Assembly: GCA_916610825.1 (NCBI GenBank)
Contig: OU744452.1
Span: 8,960,021-9,024,020, forward strand
From: Haliclystus octoradiatus
Lineage: Eukaryota > Cnidaria > Staurozoa > Stauromedusae > Haliclystidae
Direction of reading: 5' to 3'
DNA: 64,000 nucleotides
The notes under the pieces are model-generated. The model worked only from the letters and a program-made list of their open reading frames with translations. It had not been told where the DNA came from and did not search any database. The translations under genes and the position numbers were made by a program. The first letter of the stretch is position 1. The number at the start of each line of letters is the position of its first letter. Positions 1 to 17,322 of this stretch are shown here, piece after piece.

Positions 1-34
1 TAGCCTTCTTCAAACCCGGACTTTGTCGGACCCT
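1..34. mobile_element. Right end of a CAGGGTCC-family hAT MITE (cut by window edge)
   Basis: The first bases end in TTTGTCGGACCCT, the reverse complement of the left terminus AGGGTCCGACAAA seen in the complete copy at 9203-9377. Only the right end is inside the window. The terminal base differs slightly from the other copies (CCCTA instead of CCCTG). Confidence 0.55.
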
Positions 35-129
35 AGCTATATCATATGATAACTGCTAAATTATTATCATGGATGACTGTGCATGCTTTTTGTGCTGATT
101 CTAACATCTTATCTACTTTTAACTTGCAG

Positions 130-1458
130 AAACAAAAGATCATGGACCGGTCAATTCATGGGATCGTCAACCATATTTAACAACTGTTCGAGATGGCGAG
201 ACCCCTTCACTGCTACAAAAAGAAAACCTTATAACTCACAATTTCATCATCAATAATTATCAATCAACGTGGCCAATTGATCATGATGATGGTTCTTGTT
301 TCTGGACTGATTCTAACAATCTTCTTGTTTACGGTGGATTTAAGAATTACCTTGGCCACACAAAACATGTTACAAACAACTTCTATGTTTATCCTGACCG
401 TGAACCTGAGTCTGGGAAACATTTTAATACTCCTGTATGCGCCTTTACTGCTGGGCAAACGCTAGGTAAGGATTCCATTTGACTTCATTTTTATGGTTTA
501 GTGTTGTATATTTAATAGCAGATCAAACGAAGTTCAGGATAATTCTCACTATTTCCAGGCAAGGTTACATCCCCTATTCTTTGTATATCCTATTATCCTA
601 TGCTTTCTTTATTAAGTTTATATCCCTTCTGATAAAACCGATTTTTAGTTCCATTTCAATAATCAGATAAATGATTCATCAAGGTGCAAAAAGTCTAAAG
701 GCCTAGCGTTGCGTAGCGCCGAATTCAGACCAATCGTCCGCGAAGCGGGCTCAACCACCAGCCAAGATTCGTGCACACGGAGTCAAACATTTAGTGACTT
801 GAATACGATTTAATCAATACAAGGCCTTATGTTGGGCAGGGTCCGATAAATATTTTTTATTGCGGGATTCTAATTATTCCTTACTAATTTTTTCAGGTGA
901 TTAAATTTAATGATTTGAATACGATTTGTAGCTTGAGAGATTTAATCAGAGCCATCTATGTACACTAATAATAATTGCACACATTAATATGATAAAACTG
1001 CTAATCTCTCAGTCCCAGAAGTGTTATCGACGGTTTACGATTTCCAATTATATCAATGTTGCATACTGCAATCATTTGTGCTCACATTTTTAATTACATT
1101 GAAGTATGTTTAGTGAAAAAACAGACATTCAAAGTAGTTTTATTATTAATTTTAATTTTTGCAATCAGGTTCATCCGGATACGGTGACGTTTGGACTGAA
1201 AATACTTGTATCATAGGTACACCATCTATTTATGGCCTTGGAAACTGCCAAGATGGCAAGTTAGAACTCCTCATACCATACTTCGCTAATAATAACTTCT
1301 ATTCGCCAGCTGGTAACATCACAGTACAATGTGATAAGGATAAATGGACATTGGAACAATTTCAAGCAAGAGGTTTTGACATAGGTAGTGTTTCACACGA
1401 ATTACCTGAAAATGACAAAGTGATAGCTATGAGCAAAACATTCTTTGACATGCTGTAA
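130..1458 (+). CDS. Parallel (right-handed) beta-helix repeat protein, 3' two exons only
   Basis: Two exons are seen: 130-465 (after an AACTTGCAG acceptor, ending at a GTAAG donor, phase 1) and 1169-1458 (acceptor CAATCAG, stop TAA). The joined reading carries DHGPVNSWDRQPYLT, WPIDHDDGS, and a VYGGFKNYLGHTKH stretch, followed by GYGDVWTENTC and a cysteine-containing C-terminus. This DHGP...WDRQPY/IDHDDGS pattern is typical of uncharacterised animal and protist proteins with a right-handed parallel beta-helix (pectate-lyase-like) fold. Such proteins are usually secreted, and the activity is not known. The N-terminal part, including any signal peptide, is outside the window. Exon phases fit (G|GT gives Gly). 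The family call is from recognition of the motifs; function is not inferred. Confidence 0.72.
837..905. mobile_element. Partial hAT MITE, left CAGGGTCC terminus only
   Basis: CAGGGTCCGATAAAT at 837 matches the left terminus at 6773 for 15 bases. No matching right terminus follows before the downstream exon, so this is a truncated or decayed copy in the intron of the beta-helix gene. The right-hand limit is a guess. Confidence 0.45.
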
Positions 1459-1942
1459 TTAATTAATGTAAATAATGCTGATTTTACCAAGTATATTTTT
1501 TATGATGTTAGTAATTTGTTTGATGCACTAGGAATTTGATATTGTATAGATTCATTTGGTCAATTTTAATACATTTTATTGCTCACATTTGTTTACAAGT
1601 ACTTGATTTGAACTTATTTTTCTTGATTTCAATGACAAAACTACGTATTTTTACCATCCATGACATACATGATTTTAAAGTTGCAAAAAACTTGTATTAT
1701 TGATATTCATATTATTAGAGGGAGAAAAGGTAATTTCGTGACCCATGATCGGCTGTTTTGGGGTTACAACCAACTTTCACCATTCTTTTTGGTTTTAAAT
1801 GCGTGTTATAATGGAAAGCGTGTTATGTTGATAAAAGAAAAGTTATCCTCCGATATATTTCATTGTTCATGTATGTACTACTCTGAGTTTACATTCAATA
1901 TAATGTATTAATATTCGTATTATTACATTATTATTCGTATGA

Positions 1943-1948
1943 AATAAA
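1943..1948 (+). terminator. Candidate polyadenylation signal AATAAA
   Basis: First AATAAA downstream of the TAA at 1458, about 485 bp away, so the assignment to the beta-helix gene is tentative. Confidence 0.35.
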
Positions 1949-1985
1949 ATAGAATGTATATATCCTTCTCAATGATTTTTGGGGC

Positions 1986-2037
1986 TATGTTAACTAATTG
2001 TCGCTAATTGTATTATCAGCGACAATTAGTTAACATA
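1986..2037. repeat. Perfect 19-bp inverted repeat, 14-nt loop
   Basis: TATGTTAACTAATTGTCGC at 1986-2004 is exactly reverse-complemented at 2019-2037. It may be a tiny foldback element or a transcript hairpin; there is no adjacent gene to tie it to. Confidence 0.8.
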
Positions 2038-2363
2038 AGATAGTGTGTACCAAATGTGTACCACACACCATCTAGAATATATTCTAGTGACTATGCACAC
2101 ACCATATATTTGTATCTAATTAATTTTTTAATTGATAATTACTATTCGTATTACATAATTTATAATTTTTATTTTCCAAAGATATATTTCAAATTTTTTT
2201 TAAAAGTTAAAAAGCTAATTCCAAGTGTCTATATATTTATATATGTGTGTGTAGTAATATTAAGGTACTTATGTTGTCTTTGCTGTTTCAATAGTGCTCG
2301 ATGCCATAAATTATTAAATTGCCTTGATTTGCAATTGCAAATGATTAAATTAAATTGGACAGA

Positions 2364-2730
2364 TTAAATTGCCTGATGATCGCCTTGGCGTGAAACTAAT
2401 ACAATGTAACCCGCTTATGTGCAATTCGGATAAGTGAAATTCCCGCTTATCTGCAACATAGCATTGAAACCCGTTAAACAAATTTCTGGTCAAGTTATTG
2501 GTAAACAAATTCGGATAATTGCCGCTGAAAACCGTTGACAATTTTGACTTGCACTTGAGCGGGTTACACTGTAGTAGCAAATATGAATGTCTGATTTTTT
2601 CGTTTATTCATTATATATATATATATATATGTACATATTTCATCCTATATAAACTGAAAGTCAAAAATGAAACATTCTAGATTTCCGTTACTTCAAGTTT
2701 CACACCAGAAGGTGATCATCAGGCAATTTA
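2364..2730. repeat. Inverted-arm repeat (GATGATC/GTGAAACT arms)
   Basis: The left arm (2364-2396, TAAATTGCCTGATGATC...GTGAAACT) is repeated inverted at 2696-2730 (AGTTTCAC...GATCATCAGGCAATTTA) with a few mismatches. An (AT)n run lies inside (about 2612-2630). The arm motif CTGATGATC...CGTGAAACTTCAAGTAAC also occurs at about 27457-27492, so this belongs to a dispersed family. No target duplication was identified. Confidence 0.55.
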
Positions 2731-3486
2731 TTTCAACCATCTCATACTAAATATCTATATCTATAAATATCTAAATTTCTATAAATATGAATATATTAAT
2801 TCATATTTCATACTAAAAACTAACTATTATTAATTAAAAATTTACGTAATACATTGATGCATATCTACGGTCGTCTGTAAACTAGCATCATAGGCCATTA
2901 TATACAGTATTCTCATTTTGGTTCCCGAACAAAAATATAATTGCACGCACAGTCCCGCACACAGTACACGCCCATGTTGACAAATTCTAAAAAGAACGAA
3001 GACTAAAATCTATTATGACATTTATACTTGTCACCATGTCACTTTAAAGTTTTACTTTCGCACGTATCTCTTATTTAGAACGGAAGCATATTTTCCTAGA
3101 ACAAAAGCAAATTACCGCTAAAAAGATATTATATCTTTTTTTAATGCGAAATATTTATTTAAATATTACTGTTTGGAGCATATTGAAGTAAGAATGTAAA
3201 CAGCAGTCAACTATTTAGAGATATGCAAATCGTTCCGGATAAATAACATGAATAACTTGCAACAAAACATGATCACATTCATGAAAAACTAATTGGATTT
3301 ATATAGCCATATCCATATTGATTTGCGGAATAATTTGATAAGAATTTCCCAGAAATACAATGAGCCGGTCGAAAATGTTGATGACCACGTGGTTGAATCG
3401 CCTTACTTAGCATGCGCACAAGGCAACAAAGCGTCTAAATCATGATGCTGTCTTTTTGGTGTTCCTCAAAACTAAACAGACACTCG

Positions 3487-3522
3487 ATGACTGTGATACT
3501 ATGCAATACAAGATTTTAGGCT

Positions 3523-3542
<20 letters not shown>
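3487..3542 (+). promoter_or_regulatory. Two short upstream ORFs at the mitoferrin start
   Basis: ATG at 3487 opens a 10-codon frame ending at TAG 3517-3519, three bases before the mitoferrin ATG. ATG at 3501 opens a 13-codon frame ending at TGA 3540-3542, overlapping the mitoferrin start. If the mRNA begins upstream of 3487, these would be expected to reduce or control initiation at 3523. The transcription start is not known. Confidence 0.45.
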
Positions 3543-10241
<6,699 letters not shown>

Positions 10242-10328
10242 AATTAGTCTTTGTTTTATAAAATGTGTATATTACACGTTAATTGTTACGTCTTGTAACA
10301 GAATATTATGTAGATAACCCTAGTAATT

Positions 10329-10334
10329 ATTAAA
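10329..10334 (+). terminator. Candidate poly(A) signal ATTAAA for mitoferrin
   Basis: ATTAAA lies 88 bp after the mitoferrin stop codon. No nearer AATAAA is present. Confidence 0.45.
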
Positions 10335-10680
10335 AGCTTTGGCTAATTTGTGCACTTCTAAAGTAGCACGATATTTTTTCATGTAGATTCAGCGTAACTA
10401 CCAGGACAGTGACAGAGTTCCATTACCATGTAGGATATAGTACATATTGCGAATGAAAAGGCTATCATGGAATCAAACCAAATTAAATTGAACAGCGGAA
10501 TGCTCAACTTGTCCTCTCTGAATTTCTTATTCTATACTATAATTGCCATAATTACCTTTTTACTGCGTAGCCTAAGAATGGATGAAACATTAACACTAAT
10601 CTTTACAAATCTGATACATAATACATTTGTATATATGATTTAGCCATAGCTTTATCTGATAGAAAAACATTTGATACAGA

Positions 10681-10890
10681 GGTTAACTGGAGCCGGAGTC
10701 AAATTCCGATTCTAGCAGGAATGTCCACATTCCAACAGGAGCGGGACTGGAGTGAATTTTTTGCCAATCAGAAGCAGGAGTCTAGAATGCAATTCTGATA
10801 ATTTCCTAATAGTCATTAAAAAGTTGAAAATTGTAGCTGAAATCTACTTTACTTACATTTTCGGAGCCGGACTCGGAATCTAACGCTTCT
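10681..10890. repeat. Dispersed repeat, inverted relative to 24700-25115
   Basis: Shares AGCCGGAGTC, GGAGCGGGACTGGAGTGAAT, GGAGTCTAGAATG and TTTTCGGAGCCGGACTCGGA-type blocks with the reverse complement of 24700-25115. Diverged, with no clear ends. Confidence 0.55.
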
Positions 10891-12195
10891 ATAAGGACTT
10901 TATGCTGTTAAAGGATTTCACTTAATATCCGAATTGCACAGAGTGGGCTACTTTACACCCTGAAGTAACAATGGCACGGCATTTGGACCATATGTTTGAA
11001 TTAACGTTAGAAATAATGTGATATCTATCAGAAACAATTCTTGCCCATTTATCCAAGAACGGTTCATCTGAGCCATACACTTTTCTCCTGTCTATTAGCT
11101 TACCAGCTCTGACAAACCATAGTCACACAGATACCAAGACACGCAATTGTATCATTTGGAGTCACGAAGTACAAGTAACAATGGGAAATTATTGCAAGGG
11201 TGATATAAAATCGTCACGTTTTGTTCCCCCATTCTGAAAATCTTGTTTACATAGCAATCAAAAAGGGAATTAGATCGTGAGATTGTGAAAGCTATCATCA
11301 ATTGACTGGCGCATTGTGACTATTGATTGAACGACAGATTAGTCTTCAATCAAGGTGACATAGTTACCGCATAATGATAACAGTTATGACCTAGTTCGCC
11401 TGGTCTATCACAATGAATTCAATGCACTTTTTGTAATAGAGGAAACAATGCATCTATTTATAATGGCAACGTTGCCCTTATTATATCTGTCTTTGATTAA
11501 CATTTTACGACATCCTCTTCTTTAAAACAGACTAGAAAGTCCATCTAAACTTCACTTCTTCACGTGTAGATATGGTTCACACTGACTGAAAATATACGAA
11601 GAAGTTTATGTAGTTTATATGAAAATACCATATTATGATCAGCATCTTTTACATCATCAATCATTTGTTAGTGGTGTCATATACATACCACAGTGCTTCG
11701 TAATACATTCTGCTGGTTGATTTGATGGTGAGTGTGGCTTCCATATTATTTTATTGGTAAATACCTATCTATCGCGGTCTATGTGTAGAAATACCATCTA
11801 CTTTTAAAACGTGTTTTAAATGAATCTATTCTATTGCCTATATGTTTACGTAAAGAGTGCAACTAAAAGCTACCCATTTGAATTATCAGACAGAGAACAT
11901 TGATAATTTACTGCTCAGGTCCATTTTCATGGTATTATAAATATATAACGATTCGTATACTTTACGTGACTTTCGAGAAAGACAAGCAAAAATCTAAGCA
12001 AAAACACATGCATCGTTGCCATATTGGAAATTTGTAAGTTGACTTTATTTTTTTACAAAACTTAATAATTATGCGACGTCTGTGTATTATTCAAAATAGG
12101 ACAGGGCACCATTCTTGTCTTCTAGGAAATGTATATTTAGCTTCCAAGTAAGATGGTTTGAAGTTCTGATTCCCTGCTTGGATCCGTGTAGACCT

Positions 12196-13078
12196 CAGTG
12201 ATGTGAGAATTACTTTTGAAAAGTAATAAATTACATTACAAATTACTTTTCCTCAAAAGTAACTAATTACATTACTAATTACTTCAGCCTAAAAAGTAAT
12301 TGATTACAATTACTAATTACTTTCCCAAAAAAAGTAATTAATTACTAATTACTTCATGATTACTTTAACTTGTGAAACAAAAGATATTGCCTCCCTCTCG
12401 ATAATGACATGTCTCGTTTTGACAATTATGGCGGCCATCTTGTTTTTTACGAAGGGGAACGATCGATTCAATAATATTAATTTAATACTGGTGACTGCAG
12501 CAGAAGATAAATTGACGTTGAAAACTTTTTAATAAGGTTGCCAAATAAATGGTTTCATTTGATTTATTAAAATGGTTTATTCTTGTCGGATCAATCTATT
12601 CATATAGCCATAAATTTTACATCATCTTTTCAATATTCGAAACTCACTCAAATAAAAAGTGAAAAACTATTTTGAATCTATTGATGAACAGAACAATGTC
12701 AGATCAGAGAAGAATAGGTTATGGGATAGGGTTTATTGGTCATATATCACACAATTCACCTGGTTTGAATAGCTCTCGTGAAAGTTGCAAATAATGTGAG
12801 ATTGCATCGCAGAATGAACAATAAAAAGCGGAACTTAGTGACAGCAACGCCTTTGAAAATTATCACAAGACAACAAAGCAAATATTTTGTAATCATAAAA
12901 GTAATTTGAAAAGTAACGTCAATTACTTTTTCTCAAATAATACTCGTTACTTCAAAAAGTAATCAATTAGATTACTTATTACTTTTCTCAAAAAAGTAAC
13001 TAATTACTCCTAAAATTACTCCAAAAGTAACGAGTAACGAGTAACGCGTTACTTTAGTAACGAGTATTTACAACACTG
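12196..13078. mobile_element. hAT-type non-autonomous element, 883 bp, 8-bp TSD
   Basis: Flanked by perfect octamers GTAGACCT (12188-12195 and 13079-13086). Ends are CAGTGATGTGAG and TTTACAACACTG, i.e. CAGTG termini typical of hAT. Both subterminal regions are packed with short AAAAGTAATTAATTACT-like motifs in both orientations, a likely array of transposase-binding or structural repeats. No ORF is recognised inside. Confidence 0.85.
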
Positions 13079-13735
13079 GTAGACCTTAGTGTAGATTATA
13101 GATCAACAGTTTGCGCGTGGAACCGAGGATGTACCTATTATTTGACGCATTATTTCTTGTTTTCACTGTAATTAATATAAAAGTTCATTCATTTTCTCTA
13201 GAGTAATTATACGTGCTTAGATTCGGTAGATGCGTAGGGTGTCTTTACGTTTGCAACTATATAGGATTGTGATTTTAAATAAAATTAATTCCAGTGACGT
13301 CAACGGAAGACTGCAACAAATGATTCGTGTTCTTATTGTATCGATCGTTTGGAATGATTAACAAAGGAGAGGGATGCAATGCGTATCAAGGTCGCTTTAA
13401 GTATTGATCTTAAGCAGGAAGTTTATCTTAATTAATGAATTAATATGAGAAATCAGAGATCGAGTAGAATCATCAAATAGAAGGAAAATGAAGGTTTAAT
13501 GATTTTTTAATTCAGATATCATTCACATAGATTACCCAATGTCCCAATCAATTAATTGGTAATTATTCCATTTACCATATATGGGTATATGTGCTTTACA
13601 GACTTTACATACAAAAGAGAGTGCTGAATATCATATTGTAATCATATCAGAAGTGTAATGACGCTTTAAGCTGAGCTGTGAGGGTTGTTGATTGTACATT
13701 CATTGAACGTGTCTTGCTTTACAGATAAATCCAAC

Positions 13736-14608
13736 ATGATACTTTTCAACCGTGTTATTTTGATCTATTTGCTGGCATGCATTTGCGTCAATTGCAATAA
13801 CCTTATCAATGCAATGCCCACTTGCCACGGGCTAACCGAATCAGACCTTGAATTTACTCTTGTTTCCTTGGGTGGCACAACTGATGGTAATTACGTTGCA
13901 TTAAGCTGGTCTGCTGCTGAAAAGTTTGCTGATAATTTTCCAGATGAGCTCCGACGAAATGAAAATACTGAATCATCAACAACTTCTTCAACAGCCACAC
14001 CCAAAGGAGGCAACACTATGCTGACATCATTCGTATTACCTACAGTTTCAACAGAGCCAACCCGATCCACTTTAAAACTGCCTTCAGTCAGGATAACGAG
14101 GTCTACAAACGTAACACTGTCACTAACACCATCTTCGTCTATGACTAGTGTTTCTCCATCGGTTGCTGCAGACCAACGCCTGGAATCAACTCTGCCTTCA
14201 CCTGTAACTGAGAATCACGTCCGAACTGAGCACGAAGAAACGCCAGATGGGGTTGTAACTCGAATTTATCGCAATTGCCACGAAAGAAACAGTGTATCAA
14301 GAACGGGTTTCGTGAGAATGTGTACAGAGTGTTCAGTGACTACAATATTGCCACCAGATTTCTACCCGCGGTATATCAATGAAGTAATGTGTCTTTCAAC
14401 TGACAAAAAATGCTTTTCTGACGAAGGGAGATGTGCTGAAAGTAAGTTTACTGCAATGTTCTTGCGTAAAACAAATTCGTGCAAGTATTTAAGATCAGTT
14501 AACGGACACAAATATTTATTTGACTACTGGACTTCACATCATCGAACCATTAGTAACGGCTGTAAATGTGAACTGGCTGTTGGATCTGTATTAAGATATT
14601 TTCTTTAA
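13736..14608 (+). CDS. Secreted cystine-knot protein, Trunk/Noggin-like
   Basis: Single-exon 290-aa frame. The ATG at 13736 was chosen because it starts a clear signal peptide (hydrophobic core about residues 3-19); codons before it lack an ATG. Residues about 75-175 are Ser/Thr-rich and low-complexity, with potential N-glycosylation sites, like a disordered prodomain. The C-terminal domain (about 180-290) has cysteines at 181, 196, 199, 219, 226, 233, 249, 276 and 278, with the motif LPPDFYPRYINEVMC and a terminal GCKCEL. The F-x-PRY...C...C...C.C layout is that of the Noggin/Trunk cystine-knot group (secreted BMP antagonists or Torso-type receptor ligands); IL-17-like cytokines have a related layout. 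An extracellular signalling role is inferred, and the exact family is uncertain. A TTTACAG upstream allows a 5' UTR exon. Confidence 0.7.
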   Translation: MILFNRVILIYLLACICVNCNNLINAMPTCHGLTESDLEFTLVSLGGTTDGNYVALSWSAAEKFADNFPDELRRNENTESSTTSSTATPKGGNTMLTSFVLPTVSTEPTRSTLKLPSVRITRSTNVTLSLTPSSSMTSVSPSVAADQRLESTLPSPVTENHVRTEHEETPDGVVTRIYRNCHERNSVSRTGFVRMCTECSVTTILPPDFYPRYINEVMCLSTDKKCFSDEGRCAESKFTAMFLRKTNSCKYLRSVNGHKYLFDYWTSHHRTISNGCKCELAVGSVLRYFL

Positions 14609-15046
14609 GAGATTTTCACCATGATTGATAATTACAGTTCATGAACACATTGTACATACACTACAATTTCGCACATCACAGTATGTAAATAATAACACAG
14701 ATACAAATTTAACATATATAGAAATGTCACTCTATTCATTCTCATTTTATTCAACTTTATTATACATAAAACCAATTTGTTAGTTAATTGTGTTCTGACT
14801 GATTCACAGTTATAAGGACCAGAAACTATTATATAAACTTGCCAATTATATTGATCGTGATGTCATTGATTCTCTATATAAATGGTATTAATAGTCTTCT
14901 GTAGCAAGGACTGAGTCACCCTCATTGCTGCGATTCTAATGATATACTGTATAGCTCAAATATCTTACTTGAATACCGACTGATAAAACAGCGGAGAACT
15001 GGACCACATACACAAACACACGCACAGTTTCTCATTTACAGGCCTA

Positions 15047-15225
15047 AAAAGTCGAAAATCAAAATTTTATTTTAACTTGTTGTACTAAGTGACTTGTACT
15101 TAGTGACTTGATTACTTTTCCAAGATTTTTTCTGATAAACGGATGAGTATTTTTTGAGAAATATGCATTTGAAAAAGTGAGAATTTCAAATCTAGAAAAA
15201 CGGAGAATAAAAGTTAAGTGACGTC
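15047..15225. repeat. Dispersed repeat, inverted copy at 31125-31290
   Basis: CTTAGTGACTTGATTACTTT, GATAAACGGATGAGTATTTTT, ATGCATTTGAAAAAGTGAGAA and AAACGGAGAATAAAA blocks recur in the same order, reverse-complemented, at 31125-31290 in TTI1 intron 5. Confidence 0.65.
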
Positions 15226-16973
15226 ATACCGTCATTTATGCGTCGACCCTATTGTGTTGAATGAGAGCATAGTTTATATGAATGATGTCTATATAAACAA
15301 TGATGAGAGAAAAGTCAATTGAATAGCAATTCCAGTAACGGTAACCCGTATGTAATTTCGATTTCAATATACTGAGTACAGGCAGTACAGTACCGAGTAG
15401 CGACAAATAAAACACGTAACTACACTACTAAAACCCCTCACTATACGCAATACATGAAACCTACTGATTGAAATCATACTACTGTAATACATAAGACATA
15501 AAACATGAAGTTATGATGTCTGTTATAGCAGTATTGAGGGCCAAATTTCAATAGATTATGTAAATTACGTTTTATCTATAAATACAATTTAAATATGTTC
15601 TCTTTCACTTGGCTGATGATGATTTAATAAATCGTAACCGTTTCAGGTTATCGTGGGTTTTATTTGTTGCTTCTAAGTATAATGAAGCTACTTTCATGTT
15701 CTCCAAACTATAAGAAAAGCGTCTGTCGGCAAATCAAAGCGGATATCCGATTACCCGATATCGTATCTTGTAAATCACGTAATCAGAATCAGATCAACGG
15801 TGAAGTAAACATTTGCTATGGAAATGCTCAGAGTTTCAGATTGAAATCACTGTTGTGTAAGATCTGGCTCAAGGTACAAACTAATAAAGTGAGTGGGTAC
15901 ACGACTAAAAATAAATCGTAATCAGGCGATTGATGTTATAGCTATAGAAAAGATCTACTCTATCGCATCCTAAATCATGTAGCTATAATGATACTCATCA
16001 ACATCGCCATCGGCACAAGACATTGACATGACTGCGAAGCACTGGTTTCAAATTAGCTGATCTATATGCAGTCCAACTGCGTCCGGGTATGAGCTATATC
16101 GTCAGCACTGCAATTATACAAGTCATTTAATTAATGCTATATGTCTGATCGAAATACTGTACTGCGCTTTACTGCTGTGCATCGTAGGTGTAATACGAAA
16201 TAATGTATTTTGACTTACTGGGATATTCGTTATCCGACAAAATCAACCGATAGCGTTTTATCTAACAAAAACGCTCTAATTGTATAGATTTGATTTTTAA
16301 TGCTTACATATTTCTTGGATGGGATGCCATCAACACAGTTTAGATCATATCCGACTGAGTTAGGGATAAGAAAACACTACGAAATACCATATGTATTTGT
16401 ATAGGTACAATGATTTTGTACGGTTTCTATAACCTCGTATTATTGATAATTTGCCTCATTTTTATGTATACACTTTTTGTTCGTCAGGTCATCTAAATAA
16501 TTGTTTAAAATCTATAGTAAGTTGCACTGTGTGTTTTGTTGGAAGGCGTTGAAAATTCATAGGAGGTGCATTTTTGAGGAAGATGTCGACTTTATAAAGT
16601 TCCAGCATAGAGAAAAAGAATAATAAGCTTCTAGCGGTAATACATGTCCCATTTCAAATCAGTCTTGTAGAAAAAAGTTTCCCAGTTTATGTCCGGAATA
16701 AATAATGACGATGCCGGATGAGAGTCATTGAATGATTTTATGGTTTTGAGAGGGTTTTGACTTAATTTTTGTATCAATTATTTGGTTTTCATTTCATTCT
16801 CTGTCATGCGGTACTGGTGTAGACAAAATCCAAAAAAACATCTAAATAGAGCTTTTTCATATTTAATGAATCCCTTGAAAATTATTTAAAGAAAAGTGAG
16901 ATATATAACCCTGGTGATGTAAGTCCGCCTTGCTGACAACGGGAGCCCAGGAGGTATTGTCATGCAACGTAAC

Positions 16974-17009
16974 CAGAGCCATCTATTTAAAATTTTAAAT
17001 AAATAGCTC
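16974..17009. repeat. 36-bp near-perfect palindrome
   Basis: AGAGCCATCTATTTAAAAT is followed by its near-complement TTTAAATAAATAGCTCT. The arm fragment CAGAGCCATCTA also occurs near 946, suggesting a dispersed mini-element. Confidence 0.6.
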
Positions 17010-17275
17010 TGAACGTAACGCTCTCCCAACGCTCTACATAGTTCTTAGAATAAAAGTCCTGATAAACGGAAATTTACGGTCAAACTTTGCTGAATATCTA
17101 CCGCTAATAACGGATTCTATCAAAACCGGTAAAATAGTTGTCTCAAGCTAGCGTACCGTTATTGCCGAATTCAACTGTATACCGTAAATGAATTAGTAAA
17201 CGTAATGCAGATTGCTACTTATTGCTACTTAAGCAATAATTACAGTATCTCTGAGAGCGATGAGCAATATAATAT

Positions 17276-17281
17276 TTAATA
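17276..17281 (-). terminator. Candidate poly(A) signal for the coiled-coil gene
   Basis: ATTAAA on the minus strand about 45 bp past the stop codon at 17323. Confidence 0.35.
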
Positions 17282-17322
17282 ATCATTTCTCTTCTACTTT
17301 TTTGTTACATAATACAATTTAA

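Larger units (their letters stand above)
1459..3486. other. Intergenic, no gene seen
   Basis: AT-rich spacer between the beta-helix gene and mitoferrin. It holds a possible AATAAA for the first gene, a perfect 19-bp inverted repeat, an inverted-arm repeat with an AT microsatellite, and otherwise nothing recognisable. The open frames here lack domain-like composition. Confidence 0.7.
10242..13735. other. Intergenic, transposon remnants only
   Basis: Between mitoferrin and the cystine-knot gene. It contains a dispersed repeat (10681-10890) and an 883-bp hAT-type element (12196-13078). No coding exon was recognised. A TTTACAG just before 13724 could be the acceptor of a 5' UTR intron of the next gene. 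Confidence 0.6.
14609..17322. other. Intergenic, no gene seen
   Basis: Spacer between the cystine-knot gene and the 3' end of the minus-strand coiled-coil gene. It contains a dispersed repeat (15047-15225) and a short palindrome (16974-17009). An 85-codon frame at about 15664-15921 shows no domain or splice support. Confidence 0.6.

Noticed and set aside
2056..2367. 103-codon frame in the first intergenic region
   Set aside because: Low-complexity Tyr/Ile/Phe-rich translation of AT-rich DNA.
13685..13735. N-terminal extension of the cystine-knot protein
   Set aside because: The extended frame starts with TTG, not ATG, and would place residues before an excellent signal peptide; ATG 13736 is preferred.
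15664..15921. 85-codon frame between the cystine-knot and coiled-coil genes
   Set aside because: No family resemblance, no splice partners and random-like composition.
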